Counted from the stretch's first letter, positions 1-9,268 are shown. The stretch: DNA of 64,000 nt from TMED14 sp002167805 (GCA_965655795.1 CBFHHY010000010.1:1-64000); one strand, 5' to 3'. A program made the numbers and translations. Notes: generated by a model from the letters alone, not told the origin.

Positions 1-2846
1 CTAAAATGGAATCTCTAAATATTTCATTTAATGATATTGCTGGTGCAATTCAAAATGAAAATATGTCTATTTCAGGAGGAGACCTTCTTGTTGACGGGTA
101 TCGAAGAAATGTTAGAGTCTTGGGCGAGTTTGAGTCATTAGGAGATATTCAAAATATTATTGTTAAACATGAGAAAGGAGCAATTGTATACTTAAGGGAT
201 ATTGCCTCGGTTAAATTTGGTGAAGTTGAACGGGAATCATTTGCCCGACAATACAATGACCCGGTTGTAACGTTGGATATCAAAAAAAGATCTGGTGAAA
301 ATTTGATTCTTGCGTCAGAAAATATAAATGAAATTGTTTCTGCAGCCCAAAAAAATTATTTTCCATCAAATCTTCTTTTGTCAACAACGAATAATCAATC
401 GAATCAGACAAAAAATCAAGTAAATGAGCTAGAAAATTCTATAATTTTTGGAGTTTTATTGGTAGTCATTGTCTTAACATTCTTTTTGGGCTTGAGAAAT
501 GCATTATTCGTAGGTATTGCCATTCCATTGAGTATGCTTTTAAGTTTTTTCATTTTAAACTCAATGGGTGTGACGCTAAACTTTATGGTTCTTTTTGCTT
601 TGGTTTTAGCATTGGGAATGTTAGTGGATAATGGAATTGTTACTGTAGAAAATATATACCGCTTTTTGAGTCAGGGATACACTCCTATCCAAGCAGCAAA
701 ATTAGGAGCTGCAGAGGTTGCGATGCCAATAATAACCTCAACCGCAACAACTCTTGCTGCGTTCATTCCGTTAGCTCTTTGGCCTGGTATTATTGGAGAA
801 TTTATGAAATTTCTCCCGTATACCTTAATCGTAGTCCTGTCATCATCTCTTTTTGTTGCATTAGTCATAAACCCATCTTTGGCAGCAAGATTTATGAAAG
901 TAAATGAAGACTCCATTGCTCGACCAAAATGGACAATAATAGGCTCAGCATTAATACTAATAGGACTGATCTTAAACTTTATTGTAGGTGCAACTACATT
1001 TGGTAATCTATTATTTTATCCTGGCTTGATTATTTTCAGTTTTTTATACGTTTTCGAGCCAGGAACTCGAATTTTTCAAACCAAACTTTTACCAAGAATT
1101 GAGAAAAATTATACTCAATTTATAGAATTTACGCTTCGAGGAAAAAATGCTAGGTCTACATTTTTTGGAACGGTTGGGTTACTTTTCTTATCAATTATTC
1201 TATTGTCTGTTCTCCCTCCAAAAGTTCTTTTCTTCCCTGATTCTCAACCAAATCTCGGTAATATTTTCATTGAGCTTCCAGTAGGTACTGATATCGAAGA
1301 GACCAACACTATTACGCTTGAATTAGAAAAAGAAATAGCTAATATTTTAGAATCTTACACATACAAGCGTAATGGGAAAGATTATAATTACATGGTGGAG
1401 TCTATAATCGCACAGGTTGGTAAAGGAACAAGTGACCCAAATCAAGGCCCAGATAACGCAGCGACACCTCATAAATCGAAAATTGTCGTTGCTTTTCGTG
1501 AAACGAAATATCGTCTCGATTCCTTGGGTAATCCTGTGCTGAGCTCAGATGTTTTAAACCTATTGCGTGAACGTGTCTCGAACATCCCTGGAGCATTGAT
1601 AGTGATTGCGAAAGATGAACAAGGTCCGCCTCAAGGCCCACCTATAAACATTGAACTCTCGGGAGTCAATTATGAAGAAGTTTTAGCCGTGGCGCAAGAT
1701 GTAAAAAGGTTCATAAAAAACTCATCCATAAATGGATATGATGAACTAAAGGTGGATGTAGAGTCTGGGAAACCTGAATTGCCTATAAAAGTGGACCGTT
1801 CTAAAGCAAGAAGTCTCGGAGTTTCAACGGGACAAATAGGAGATGCACTACGAACTTCATTATTTGGCAAAGAAATCAGCCGTTTTAAAAATGATGAAGA
1901 TGAATACCCTATTAATATTCGTTTGTCTGATAACTACAGGTTTAATCTGGAAAATCTAATGAACCAAAAGATAACTTTTAGAGACCAAAGTGATGGTCAA
2001 ATTAAACAAGTGCCAATAAGTGCTATTGCTTCAGCAAATAAATCATCTACGTTTTCTGCTGTCAAGAGAATCGATCTAGACAGAGTCATAACTGTTTACT
2101 CTGGACTAAAGGAAGGAGCTAATGCCAATCAGATTGTTTCAGAAATGAAAAGTCTCTTAAAAAATTATGATCTTCCCGAAAGTGTTTCACTTTCCTTTAC
2201 AGGTCAGCAAGAAGAGCAAGCTAAAGAATTTAGCTTTCTCTCTAAAGCACTCTTAGGAGCAGTTTTTATGATTTTTCTTATAATTGTTGGCCAGTTTAAT
2301 TCTGCTAAAATTCCTTTTTTAATTTTGACGACAGTAATTCTTTCTTTGATAGGAGTCCTACTGGGGCTTGTTATTTTTAGAATGGATTTCGTCATTATTA
2401 TGACGATGATTGGTATAATTTCATTAGCAGGTGTCGTTGTAAATAATGCAATTGTATTAGCGGACTACGCTAACCAGGTTATTAATCGCAGAAAATCAGA
2501 ATTAAAATTGAGTTTTGAAACTCCATTGCCGATTGATGAATTGGCAGCTTCATTGGTGCTTGCTGGGAAAACAAGACTTCGACCTGTTTTGCTTACTGCA
2601 ATTACTACAATTTTAGGCCTTTTACCTCTTGCTACCGGTATGAATTTAAATTTTTATACTCTCATATCTCAGAATGATCTTCAAGTCTATTTCGGTGGTG
2701 ATAATGTGGCCTTTTGGGGGCCTATTTGTTGGACTGTAATTTATGGTTTAACGTTTGCAACCTTTTTAACTCTAGTTATTGTCCCTGTAATGCTTTATTT
2801 GAGTGAGGTCGGAAAGTCTAAACGTCATTGGGCGAATAATGGATGA
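1..2846 (+). CDS. RND-family efflux permease (inner membrane), 5'-truncated by window edge
   Basis: This is the inner-membrane proton-driven pump of a tripartite RND exporter (AcrB/MexB type), which moves drugs, lipids or other hydrophobic compounds out with a periplasmic adaptor and an outer-membrane channel. The frame is open to base 1. By comparison with AcrB, roughly the first 190 residues lie outside the window, so the ATG at 6 is internal. Visible are the porter domain remainder, the TM2-6 bundle with the motif GMLVDNGIVTVEN (AcrB has an Asp pair; the second position here is Asn), a second periplasmic half, and the TM8-12 bundle with GVVVNNAIVLADYANQ. The adaptor and channel genes must lie upstream, if present. 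The substrate cannot be predicted. Confidence 0.93.
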   Translation, partial: KMESLNISFNDIAGAIQNENMSISGGDLLVDGYRRNVRVLGEFESLGDIQNIIVKHEKGAIVYLRDIASVKFGEVERESFARQYNDPVVTLDIKKRSGENLILASENINEIVSAAQKNYFPSNLLLSTTNNQSNQTKNQVNELENSIIFGVLLVVIVLTFFLGLRNALFVGIAIPLSMLLSFFILNSMGVTLNFMVLFALVLALGMLVDNGIVTVENIYRFLSQGYTPIQAAKLGAAEVAMPIITSTATTLAAFIPLALWPGIIGEFMKFLPYTLIVVLSSSLFVALVINPSLAARFMKVNEDSIARPKWTIIGSALILIGLILNFIVGATTFGNLLFYPGLIIFSFLYVFEPGTRIFQTKLLPRIEKNYTQFIEFTLRGKNARSTFFGTVGLLFLSIILLSVLPPKVLFFPDSQPNLGNIFIELPVGTDIEETNTITLELEKEIANILESYTYKRNGKDYNYMVESIIAQVGKGTSDPNQGPDNAATPHKSKIVVAFRETKYRLDSLGNPVLSSDVLNLLRERVSNIPGALIVIAKDEQGPPQGPPINIELSGVNYEEVLAVAQDVKRFIKNSSINGYDELKVDVESGKPELPIKVDRSKARSLGVSTGQIGDALRTSLFGKEISRFKNDEDEYPINIRLSDNYRFNLENLMNQKITFRDQSDGQIKQVPISAIASANKSSTFSAVKRIDLDRVITVYSGLKEGANANQIVSEMKSLLKNYDLPESVSLSFTGQQEEQAKEFSFLSKALLGAVFMIFLIIVGQFNSAKIPFLILTTVILSLIGVLLGLVIFRMDFVIIMTMIGIISLAGVVVNNAIVLADYANQVINRRKSELKLSFETPLPIDELAASLVLAGKTRLRPVLLTAITTILGLLPLATGMNLNFYTLISQNDLQVYFGGDNVAFWGPICWTVIYGLTFATFLTLVIVPVMLYLSEVGKSKRHWANNG

Positions 2847-2923
2847 ATTGAAAAGTCAAAGTAAAATCAGATCTCTAATTTAATATCCTTTTACCCGCTG
2901 TTATTTTAGGCGTAATGAGTTGT

Positions 2924-2931
2924 TAAATTTG
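2924..2931 (+). promoter_or_regulatory. -7 box (TAAATTTG) for dxs, near-leaderless start
   Basis: TAAATTTG fits the Bacteroidota -7 consensus TAnnTTTG and ends exactly four bases before the dxs ATG at 2936. Transcription would therefore begin at or next to the start codon. No clear TTTG -33 element is seen at the usual spacing. Confidence 0.45.
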
Positions 2932-2935
2932 AACT

Positions 2936-4549
2936 ATGAAAGCAATCCCCTCCCTTGATGAATTGCGAAAACTGAGTCCGGATTCTCTTCAAAGGATATC
3001 TGATGACGTAAAGTCTTTTGTTTTAAATGAGACAAAAGAAAAAGCGGGGCACTTAGCTTCCAGCTTGGGAGTGGCAGAATTAACTTTGACACTTCACTAC
3101 CTGTTAAATACTCCAGACGATATTTTACTTTGGGATGTTGGCCACCAGGCATATATCCATAAGGTTATTACTGACCGTGCAAGTGTTTTCAAATTTAATC
3201 GCAAGAAAAATGGACCAAGTGGATTCCCAAACAGAAAAGAGTCCGAATTTGATGCTTTTGGAGTTGGACACTCTAGCACCACTTTATCGGCATTAATTGG
3301 TTTTGCTAGAGCAGATAAAATCAATAATAGAAATCGAAAAAAAGTAGCTGTGATCGGTGATGGAGCCTTTACAGCAGGTATGATTTATGAAGCCTTAAAT
3401 GATGCTGGTTCCAAAGATGATGACATATTATTAATAATTAATGATAATGGGCTCGCCATAGAAGAAAACTCAGGAGCACTTCATGATTTTTCAAAATATA
3501 AAGAGTTTTGCGAATCCTTAGGTTGGAATTTCATAGGTCGAAATATAGATGGTAACAATACCATAGAATTGGTTAAAAAAATAAAATATGCTCTTAGCCT
3601 ATCGGGACCGAGAGTATTGCATATCCTTACAAAACGACCGAGTCTCAAAGACCTGGGATTGAAGGAAAACCCTCTGAGTAAAAAAAGTTTTCAAATTCAT
3701 TTTGCAAAAAGCTTAATTGAACTAGCAAAAACTGAAAATAGACTTGTTGCACTTACTGCGGCGATGGCTCCAGGGTGCAGTTTAGATCTATTTCGAAAAA
3801 AGTTCCCTGATCGTTTTTTTGATGTTGGAATTGCCGAACAGCATGTTTTAACTCAAGCGGCGGGATTGGCTGCTGGAGGGATGAGGCCTGTTGTCAATTT
3901 ATATTCAACATTTTCCCAGAGAGCTGTCGATCAATGGATTCATGATATCGCCCTTCAAAATCTACCCGTCATAATGTGTTTAGATCGGTCCGGAATTGTT
4001 GGAGAAGATGGCGCAACACACCACGGAGTTTTTGACTTAGCATTGTATAGAGTAGTACCAAATACTGAAATTTGGGCCCCAAGAAATAATTTAGAGTTAA
4101 AGAATTCAATTGAAGAAGCTTTTTTAAAAGCTATTCCAGCTATCATCAGGTACCCAAAAGGTGATGAGCCAGAGCTTCCAGAACCCCTAAAACGCGAAGG
4201 AGAAATGGATGTTTTTAGATATGGGGGAAATGTTATTCATTGGTGTCTTGGAACTAGTATTTCTGATGCTTTGACATATTCTAAAAAAACCGATGGGGTT
4301 ATTGACTTGAGAAAAGCCAAGCCTATTGACCATAATACTCTGAAAAAATTCTCAAAAAACTCTTCTCATTGGGTTGTTTGGGAAGATGCACAACTCATCG
4401 GTGGAGTGGGAGAAGCACTGTCTTCATTTATTGCAGAAAATAATTTGGATATAAAATTAACTCAAATGGGATATCCTGATAATTTTATTGGTCATGGGAA
4501 AACCGATAATTTAAAAATTGAAAATCGGCGTGAAATAAATCAAACGTAA
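2936..4549 (+). CDS. dxs: 1-deoxy-D-xylulose-5-phosphate synthase, short form
   Basis: It condenses pyruvate and glyceraldehyde 3-phosphate with thiamine diphosphate, the first step of the MEP isoprenoid pathway. Visible motifs are GHLASSLGVAELT, WDVGHQAYIHK, AFGVGHSST, the cofactor and metal site GDGAFTAG...NDNGLAIEEN, the catalytic Glu in GIAEQH, and STFSQRAVDQ. The C-terminal transketolase domain ends in MGYPDNFIGHG. The protein has 537 residues against about 620 in most bacteria. The loss is mainly between the first two domains, where the usual TKKGxGYxPAExDP stretch is replaced by TKRPSLKDLGLKENPL. It may still be active because the active-site motifs remain. It overlaps the convergent trpS by 10 bp. 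Confidence 0.9.
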   Translation: MKAIPSLDELRKLSPDSLQRISDDVKSFVLNETKEKAGHLASSLGVAELTLTLHYLLNTPDDILLWDVGHQAYIHKVITDRASVFKFNRKKNGPSGFPNRKESEFDAFGVGHSSTTLSALIGFARADKINNRNRKKVAVIGDGAFTAGMIYEALNDAGSKDDDILLIINDNGLAIEENSGALHDFSKYKEFCESLGWNFIGRNIDGNNTIELVKKIKYALSLSGPRVLHILTKRPSLKDLGLKENPLSKKSFQIHFAKSLIELAKTENRLVALTAAMAPGCSLDLFRKKFPDRFFDVGIAEQHVLTQAAGLAAGGMRPVVNLYSTFSQRAVDQWIHDIALQNLPVIMCLDRSGIVGEDGATHHGVFDLALYRVVPNTEIWAPRNNLELKNSIEEAFLKAIPAIIRYPKGDEPELPEPLKREGEMDVFRYGGNVIHWCLGTSISDALTYSKKTDGVIDLRKAKPIDHNTLKKFSKNSSHWVVWEDAQLIGGVGEALSSFIAENNLDIKLTQMGYPDNFIGHGKTDNLKIENRREINQT

Positions 4550-5514
4550 CCCAAACTACTCTTAACTTTTCTTAGGGTCTCATCGGCTATTAGCCGGGCC
4601 TTTGAAGCACCCAATCTTAACGCATCCTTTATTTCATTTTGATTTTTCATGAGGGCATCAAATCGCCTTCTTTCTTCGGAAAACTTTTCTAAAAGAAGTT
4701 CATATAATGCAATCTTTGCATGTCCATATCCATATCCTCCAGAACGGTAATTATTTTCCATTTCTTTAATGCTATCATTAGATGCTATTAACCTGTAAAT
4801 ATTCATCACATTACAAGAGTTCGGATCTTTTTCCTCTTCAATGCTGAGGGAATCGGTAATAATGGACATTACCTGTTTCTTCAGTTGTTTTTCAGGAAGA
4901 AAAATATCAATGACATTTCCGTAAGATTTCGACATTTTTTGGCCATCTGTCCCTGGTATTGTCATAACCGCTTCATCTATTATTGATTCTGGGATGACAA
5001 AAACATCTTCCTTTACATGATGATTAAATGCTTTCGCTATATCTCTTGTCATTTCTAAATGCTGACGTTGATCCTTTCCAACTGGAACCTTGTGGGCTTG
5101 GTATAGCAAAATATCTGAGGCCATTAACACCGGGTAATCAAATAAACCAGCATTAATATCAGAAAGTCGATCTGATTTGTCTTTAAAACTATGTGCATTT
5201 GCAAGCATTGGAAAAGGGGTGAAACAATTCAAATACCATGTTAATTCGGCACATTGAGGAAGATCACTCTGAGCGTAAAACACCACTTCATTTGGATCGA
5301 GACCACAAGCTATCCAAGCTGCTGCAGTAACCGTAAGGTTCTCCTTTCGCATTTCTTTTTCTTTAACAGTGGTTAAAGAATGTAAATCAGCAATAAATAA
5401 AAATGCGTCATTATCTTTTTTATTAGCTAAATCAATAGCTGGCTTTATTGCACCAAGGACATTTCCTAAATGTTGTCGACCCGATGTTTGAATTCCCGTT
5501 AAGATTCTTGCCAT
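4540..5514 (-). CDS. trpS: tryptophanyl-tRNA synthetase
   Basis: It charges tRNA-Trp with tryptophan in the cytoplasm. At 324 residues it has the normal size for this class Ic enzyme. The HIGH-type signature is GRQHLGN (residues 13-18), and the second ATP-binding signature GQKMSKSYGN lies at 191-200. The tryptophan-pocket region LPQCAELTWYLNCFTPFPML is conserved. The gene is monocistronic and tail-to-tail with dxs. Its upstream side faces the long AT-rich spacer before the proteorhodopsin gene. Confidence 0.97.
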   Translation of the reverse strand: MARILTGIQTSGRQHLGNVLGAIKPAIDLANKKDNDAFLFIADLHSLTTVKEKEMRKENLTVTAAAWIACGLDPNEVVFYAQSDLPQCAELTWYLNCFTPFPMLANAHSFKDKSDRLSDINAGLFDYPVLMASDILLYQAHKVPVGKDQRQHLEMTRDIAKAFNHHVKEDVFVIPESIIDEAVMTIPGTDGQKMSKSYGNVIDIFLPEKQLKKQVMSIITDSLSIEEEKDPNSCNVMNIYRLIASNDSIKEMENNYRSGGYGYGHAKIALYELLLEKFSEERRRFDALMKNQNEIKDALRLGASKARLIADETLRKVKSSLGYV

Positions 5515-5971
5515 GAAGCGAAGTTAATCATGCTAACTTAACCTTGAAAATCAAGACCTTAAAATGACTATATAATGTGGAAAATAGACGAATATTGGAA
5601 AATCATGAGTTTTTTAACATATTTCAGACTTTTTTCAGGAAAAAAAAAATTTAATCTTTATAAACCCTGAATTTGTCATAAATACAATTATAATTCCCTT
5701 TAATTTCAACAAAATATTTATCGATTGAATCGACATATAATTAAAAATATATAAGTGATATACCGGGAAATTAAATGCCTATTAATCAATGTTTTATAAA
5801 TTATCTTCAAGAAATATTCTCATCACATATATAGCTCTCAATTTTCTTTGTGAGGACTAATAATTTTCTAAGTTGTCCAAATGACAATTATTCCCTTTAT
5901 TTTACAGCTTTAATGAACAAATTCAGTGAGAAATTATTATAAATAACTATTAATCAAATACTTAATTATAT

Positions 5972-6002
5972 TTTGGTATTAAGTTTATGGAATATATATT
6001 TG
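5972..6002 (+). promoter_or_regulatory. Bacteroidota-type promoter for proteorhodopsin
   Basis: A -33 element TTTG (5972-5975) is followed after exactly 19 bases by a full -7 element TATATTTG (5995-6002). This matches the TTTG-N19-TAnnTTTG consensus of the Bacteroidota primary sigma factor. The predicted transcription start is about 6006-6008, giving a leader of about 90 nt. Confidence 0.8.
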
Positions 6003-6036
6003 ACTAATCATTAAAAATAAACCTTAAACAAAACCA

Positions 6037-6069
6037 GCGGTTAGTCGTTCTTAAAACAGCCCTAGCCGC
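6037..6069 (+). promoter_or_regulatory. hairpin in the proteorhodopsin mRNA leader
   Basis: GCGGTTAG (6037-6044) can pair with CTAGCCGC (6062-6069): eight pairs, one of them G-U, enclosing a 17-nt loop. It stands out as the only G+C-rich patch in the leader and ends 28 nt before the start codon. It could affect mRNA stability or translation. No known riboswitch is recognised. Confidence 0.45.
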
Positions 6070-6097
6070 ACACATTCAACTTAATTTTAAATTTATT

Positions 6098-6847
6098 ATG
6101 AGTTTTTTAGACATTTTTTTAGCCGCTGATTTAGCAAACTTTCAACCAGATGACTATGTAGGATTTACTTTCTTCACAGGATACATGGCCATGTTTGCTG
6201 CTTCTGTATTCTTCCTGTTTGAGCGCGGACGCGTTGCAGATGAGTGGAAGTTATCACTTTTAGTTTCTGCTTTGATCACAGGTATTGCAGCAGTACACTA
6301 TTATTACATGCGTGACTTTTATATGAGCACGGGTGAGACCCCTGTAGTATTAAGATATATCGATTGGACTTTGACAGTTCCGTTGATGTGTGTTGAGTTC
6401 TACTTACTAACCAAAAAAGCTGGTGCTAAAATTGGCTTACTTTGGAGATTAATTTACGCTTCTGTGGCCATGTTAGTTCTTGGTTACATTGGTGAAGCCT
6501 TTTATGCAGGAGAATCTACTTCATGGTTATTCGGAGCTGCTTCAGGTGCAGCATACTTCTATATTGTATGGTTAGTTTGGAAAGGCGAAGTTGCCGAATT
6601 AGCAGCTTCAGCAGGTGGAAAAGTTCAAAGAGCTGTTGACTACCTAGCGAAGTTTGTTATCATCGGTTGGGCAATTTACCCAATTGGTTACATCCTTGGA
6701 ACCGAAGGTGGTTTGTTTGGAATGGACCTAGCCGAGATGGTGGGTTACAACGGTGGTGTAGATATATTCTACAACATTGCTGATGCCATTAACAAAATTG
6801 GATTTGGACTTGTTGTTTATGCTTTAGCTGTAAGCAAAGAAGACTAA
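6098..6847 (+). CDS. proteorhodopsin, green-tuned light-driven proton pump
   Basis: This seven-helix retinal protein of the inner membrane exports protons in light. In its own numbering the proton acceptor is D89, with R86 and T93 beside it and the donor E100, so it has the DTE triad of proton-pumping proteorhodopsins. H67 is the usual counter-ion partner and K233 in helix G binds retinal. The spectral-tuning position carries Met (M97, equivalent to L105 of the reference protein), typical of green-absorbing forms in marine flavobacteria. The length, 249 residues, is standard. It is flanked by its own promoter and terminator, so it is a single-gene unit. No carotenoid or retinal-cleaving (blh) gene is in the window. 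Confidence 0.97.
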   Translation: MSFLDIFLAADLANFQPDDYVGFTFFTGYMAMFAASVFFLFERGRVADEWKLSLLVSALITGIAAVHYYYMRDFYMSTGETPVVLRYIDWTLTVPLMCVEFYLLTKKAGAKIGLLWRLIYASVAMLVLGYIGEAFYAGESTSWLFGAASGAAYFYIVWLVWKGEVAELAASAGGKVQRAVDYLAKFVIIGWAIYPIGYILGTEGGLFGMDLAEMVGYNGGVDIFYNIADAINKIGFGLVVYALAVSKED

Positions 6848-6870
6848 ATTCTGAGGTTTATGATAGAAAA

Positions 6871-6898
6871 GGGCTCCAAATTGGAGCCCTTTTTTTTG
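6871..6898 (+). terminator. intrinsic terminator of proteorhodopsin gene
   Basis: GGGCTCC (6871-6877) and GGAGCCC (6883-6889) form a G+C-rich stem around AAATT, followed by eight T residues. On the opposite strand four T residues follow the stem, so it may also end transcription of the lipoprotein gene that stops at 6902. Confidence 0.93.
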
Positions 6899-6901
6899 CC
6901 A

Positions 6902-7426
6902 TCATTTTCTCAATTCAATATCTAAACGAGCATTGATATCCTCTCCCAAAGAAGCATCATTTATTAGAACATTAGAATGCCATTGTTGTAATGTGTCAGC
7001 ATCATAGTCAACAACAAACGTCAAAGTATCGGGAAAATCATAAAACCAAAGTGTTTGAATTGATGAATCAAAGGCCCAGATCCCTTCGCCTTCATTTAAG
7101 TAGTTTATCGGAGCCATCCCAAGCATAAGGTTTAGATAAAAATCAATTCGATAATCAACAATTGCAGAATCATTTCGATCTTCAAAACTAAATTCACCTT
7201 CAACTCCATCTGCATCTCCCTGGAATGTTGCTTGAGTGGCAGAGTCAAATGGGTTTGTCATTTCACCCTCAAAAGAGACTGCATGCACCCTCCAACCATC
7301 TTTTAGCCTTTCTTCAAATGGACCTGTAGCTCTATCTGGCAAACCCTCGCCCTCTCCAGCTCTTCCGCAACTAAGAATAAAGATTATTTGAAAACAGATC
7401 AAATAAATAAAATGATTTTTAAGCAT
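6902..7426 (-). CDS. hypothetical lipoprotein
   Basis: A 174-residue protein that begins with a hydrophobic signal and lipobox ILSC, so C20 is the predicted lipidated residue. The body is acidic and rich in aromatic residues and beta-strand-like stretches (GWRVHAVSFEGEM, IWAFDSSIQTLWFY, LTFVVDYDADTLQQWH), reminiscent of small lipocalin-like domains common in flavobacteria, but I do not recognise a specific family. It starts 8 bp after the ktrA stop and so is probably cotranscribed with metB and ktrA. Its function is unknown. Confidence 0.8.
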   Translation of the reverse strand: MLKNHFIYLICFQIIFILSCGRAGEGEGLPDRATGPFEERLKDGWRVHAVSFEGEMTNPFDSATQATFQGDADGVEGEFSFEDRNDSAIVDYRIDFYLNLMLGMAPINYLNEGEGIWAFDSSIQTLWFYDFPDTLTFVVDYDADTLQQWHSNVLINDASLGEDINARLDIELRK

Positions 7427-7434
7427 AACAATTT

Positions 7435-8106
7435 TTATACATTGATATCTATAAATCTCTCAACGTCTTTTGTCTGTCCAAAAACAACGAGCACATAATT
7501 ACTTTGGATTATTTCATCATCCTCAACTACACCTTTAATATGAAGCTCTTTGTCGTCATTACTTTCAATTAATGTGACTAAATTCAGACGGTACTTAGTA
7601 ACTAAGCCGAGATCTTTAATTGATCTCCCAATTACAGATTTAGGGGCAGTGATTTCCACAATTTCATAATTATCTGGCAACGGCATGCACATCAGCATAG
7701 AAGGATTCATTAATCTTTCCGCAATATTTATTCCGACCTCTTCTTCAGGAGATAAAATTTCTGTCACTCCCATTTTCTCCAGTATTTTCCTTTGAGTCTC
7801 TCCTTGTGTTCTTGCAACCAAACGTTTTACTCCCATTTCAAGTAATTTAACGGTGGTCAGCAACATCGCTTCAAAGTTGTGTCCTATGGATACAATCACA
7901 GCATCCATATCTCCAATATTTTGGGATTCTAATGCACCTTTATCCGTTGAGTCTAGCTGCACAGCATATGAAACATTGTCTTTTATTTCATCAACTCTAT
8001 CCTCATCAATATCAATCGCAATAACTTCAGCACCCTTTTCAGAAAGTTTTTTACATATTGCTCTTCCAAACTGGCCTAAACCTATTACTGCAAACTTTTC
8101 AACCAT
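7435..8106 (-). CDS. ktrA: Trk/Ktr potassium-uptake regulatory subunit (RCK protein)
   Basis: This is the cytoplasmic gating ring of a KtrB/TrkH-type potassium channel. An N-terminal RCK_N Rossmann domain with GLGQFG (residues 9-14) binds nucleotide (NAD(H) or ATP/ADP). It is followed by a C-terminal RCK_C domain, for 223 residues in total, the usual single-RCK size. The membrane subunit (ktrB/trkH) is not next to it in this window. It starts 4 bp after the metB stop and is probably cotranscribed with metB. Confidence 0.93.
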   Translation of the reverse strand: MVEKFAVIGLGQFGRAICKKLSEKGAEVIAIDIDEDRVDEIKDNVSYAVQLDSTDKGALESQNIGDMDAVIVSIGHNFEAMLLTTVKLLEMGVKRLVARTQGETQRKILEKMGVTEILSPEEEVGINIAERLMNPSMLMCMPLPDNYEIVEITAPKSVIGRSIKDLGLVTKYRLNLVTLIESNDDKELHIKGVVEDDEIIQSNYVLVVFGQTKDVERFIDINV

Positions 8107-8110
8107 GACT

Positions 8111-9268
8111 TTATAAAATTAATGAGAGTGCGCTATCTAGATCTTCTTTAAGGTCCCGAACATCTTCGATTCCCACACTTAAGCGTATTAAGCCATCTGT
8201 AATTCCATTGGCATCACGCTGTTGTTTCGGTATCGAAGCGTGCGTCATAGACGCAGGGTGGCCAGATAAAGATTCAACTCCACCAAGAGACTCAGCTAAA
8301 GTGAATATTTTCATAGAACTAACAACTTTACTGGCATCCAAACCAAGATCACTTTTTACAGAAAATGATATCATCCCTCCAAAATCTTTCATCTGCTGCT
8401 TAGCAATTTGATGACCCGGATGATCCTCAAAGCCAGGGTAAACAACACGACTAACTGCTGAATGCCTTTTTAAATAAAAAGCAATTTCACGTGCATTTGC
8501 ACAATGTCTTTCCATACGCACATGAAGAGTTTTTATACCCCTCAAGGTTAAAAAACTATCCATTGGGCCACAAACTGCTCCTGATGCATTTTGAATGAAA
8601 TAAAGTTTATCAGCTATATCCTTCGCTTGTACAACCAAGGCTCCCAAAACCAAATCACTGTGGCCCCCCAAATATTTTGTCGCAGAATGCAAAACTATAT
8701 CTGCTCCGAGGTTTAATGGCTGCTGAAGATAGGGTGTCGCAAAAGTATTATCCACAACTAATAGAGCCCCTATACGCCTCGAAATTTCCGAAACTTTTAC
8801 AATATCTATTACATTGAGCATCGGATTAGTTGGGGTTTCTACCCAAATCATTTTGGTTTTATTGGATACTTTTGATTCTATCTCAGAATGATCCGACATG
8901 GAGACGAAATGAAAAACAATTCCATACTTTTCATATACTTGAACAAATTGTCTATATGTCCCTCCATACAAATCATTGGTAGAAATTACTTCATCGCCTG
9001 GAGATAAAAGTTTGATACAAGCATCCACGGCCGCCAAACCGCTGCTAAAACCCATAGCATAACTGCCATTTTCTATGGAGCAAAGAGATGCTTCGAGGGC
9101 CGAGCGAGTAGGGTTCCCTGTTCTGCTGTATTCATATCCTTGATGATCTCCTGGAGATGCTTGAGCATATGTAGATGTCTGATAGATAGGAGGCATCACT
9201 GCACCAGTAGATGGGTCTGGGTGTTGTCCTCCATGAATTGCATTCGTTCCAAAAAAATTCGATTTCAT
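8111..9268 (-). CDS. metB: cystathionine gamma-synthase / trans-sulfuration PLP enzyme
   Basis: A Cys/Met-metabolism PLP-dependent enzyme of fold type I, 385 residues. PLP-binding K198 sits in HSATKYLGGHSD. Other family motifs are YSRTGNPTR, SGLAA and ETPTNPMLNV. Enzymes of this group are either cystathionine gamma-synthases or gamma-lyases (or act on O-acetylhomoserine), and sequence alone does not separate these safely; the metB label is the most common for this subtype. TAACTTTA, a near match to the -7 box, ends four bases before its ATG. Confidence 0.85.
   Translation of the reverse strand: MKSNFFGTNAIHGGQHPDPSTGAVMPPIYQTSTYAQASPGDHQGYEYSRTGNPTRSALEASLCSIENGSYAMGFSSGLAAVDACIKLLSPGDEVISTNDLYGGTYRQFVQVYEKYGIVFHFVSMSDHSEIESKVSNKTKMIWVETPTNPMLNVIDIVKVSEISRRIGALLVVDNTFATPYLQQPLNLGADIVLHSATKYLGGHSDLVLGALVVQAKDIADKLYFIQNASGAVCGPMDSFLTLRGIKTLHVRMERHCANAREIAFYLKRHSAVSRVVYPGFEDHPGHQIAKQQMKDFGGMISFSVKSDLGLDASKVVSSMKIFTLAESLGGVESLSGHPASMTHASIPKQQRDANGITDGLIRLSVGIEDVRDLKEDLDSALSLIL

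Larger units (their letters stand above)
5515..6097. other. 583-bp AT-rich spacer between trpS and proteorhodopsin gene
   Basis: This divergent intergenic region is very rich in A and T, with several runs of A or T. I see no convincing coding frame; the longest ATG-started reading I noticed has only about 21 codons. It must hold the trpS promoter at its left end and the proteorhodopsin promoter and leader at its right end (annotated separately). The middle, about 5600-5960, shows nothing else I can support. Confidence 0.7.

Noticed and set aside
5560..5690. Tiny reading frame starting like proteorhodopsin (ATGAGTTTTTTA) in the spacer
   Set aside because: Only about 21 codons, in a poly-A/T region. 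The shared 12 bases with the proteorhodopsin start are probably chance in AT-rich DNA.
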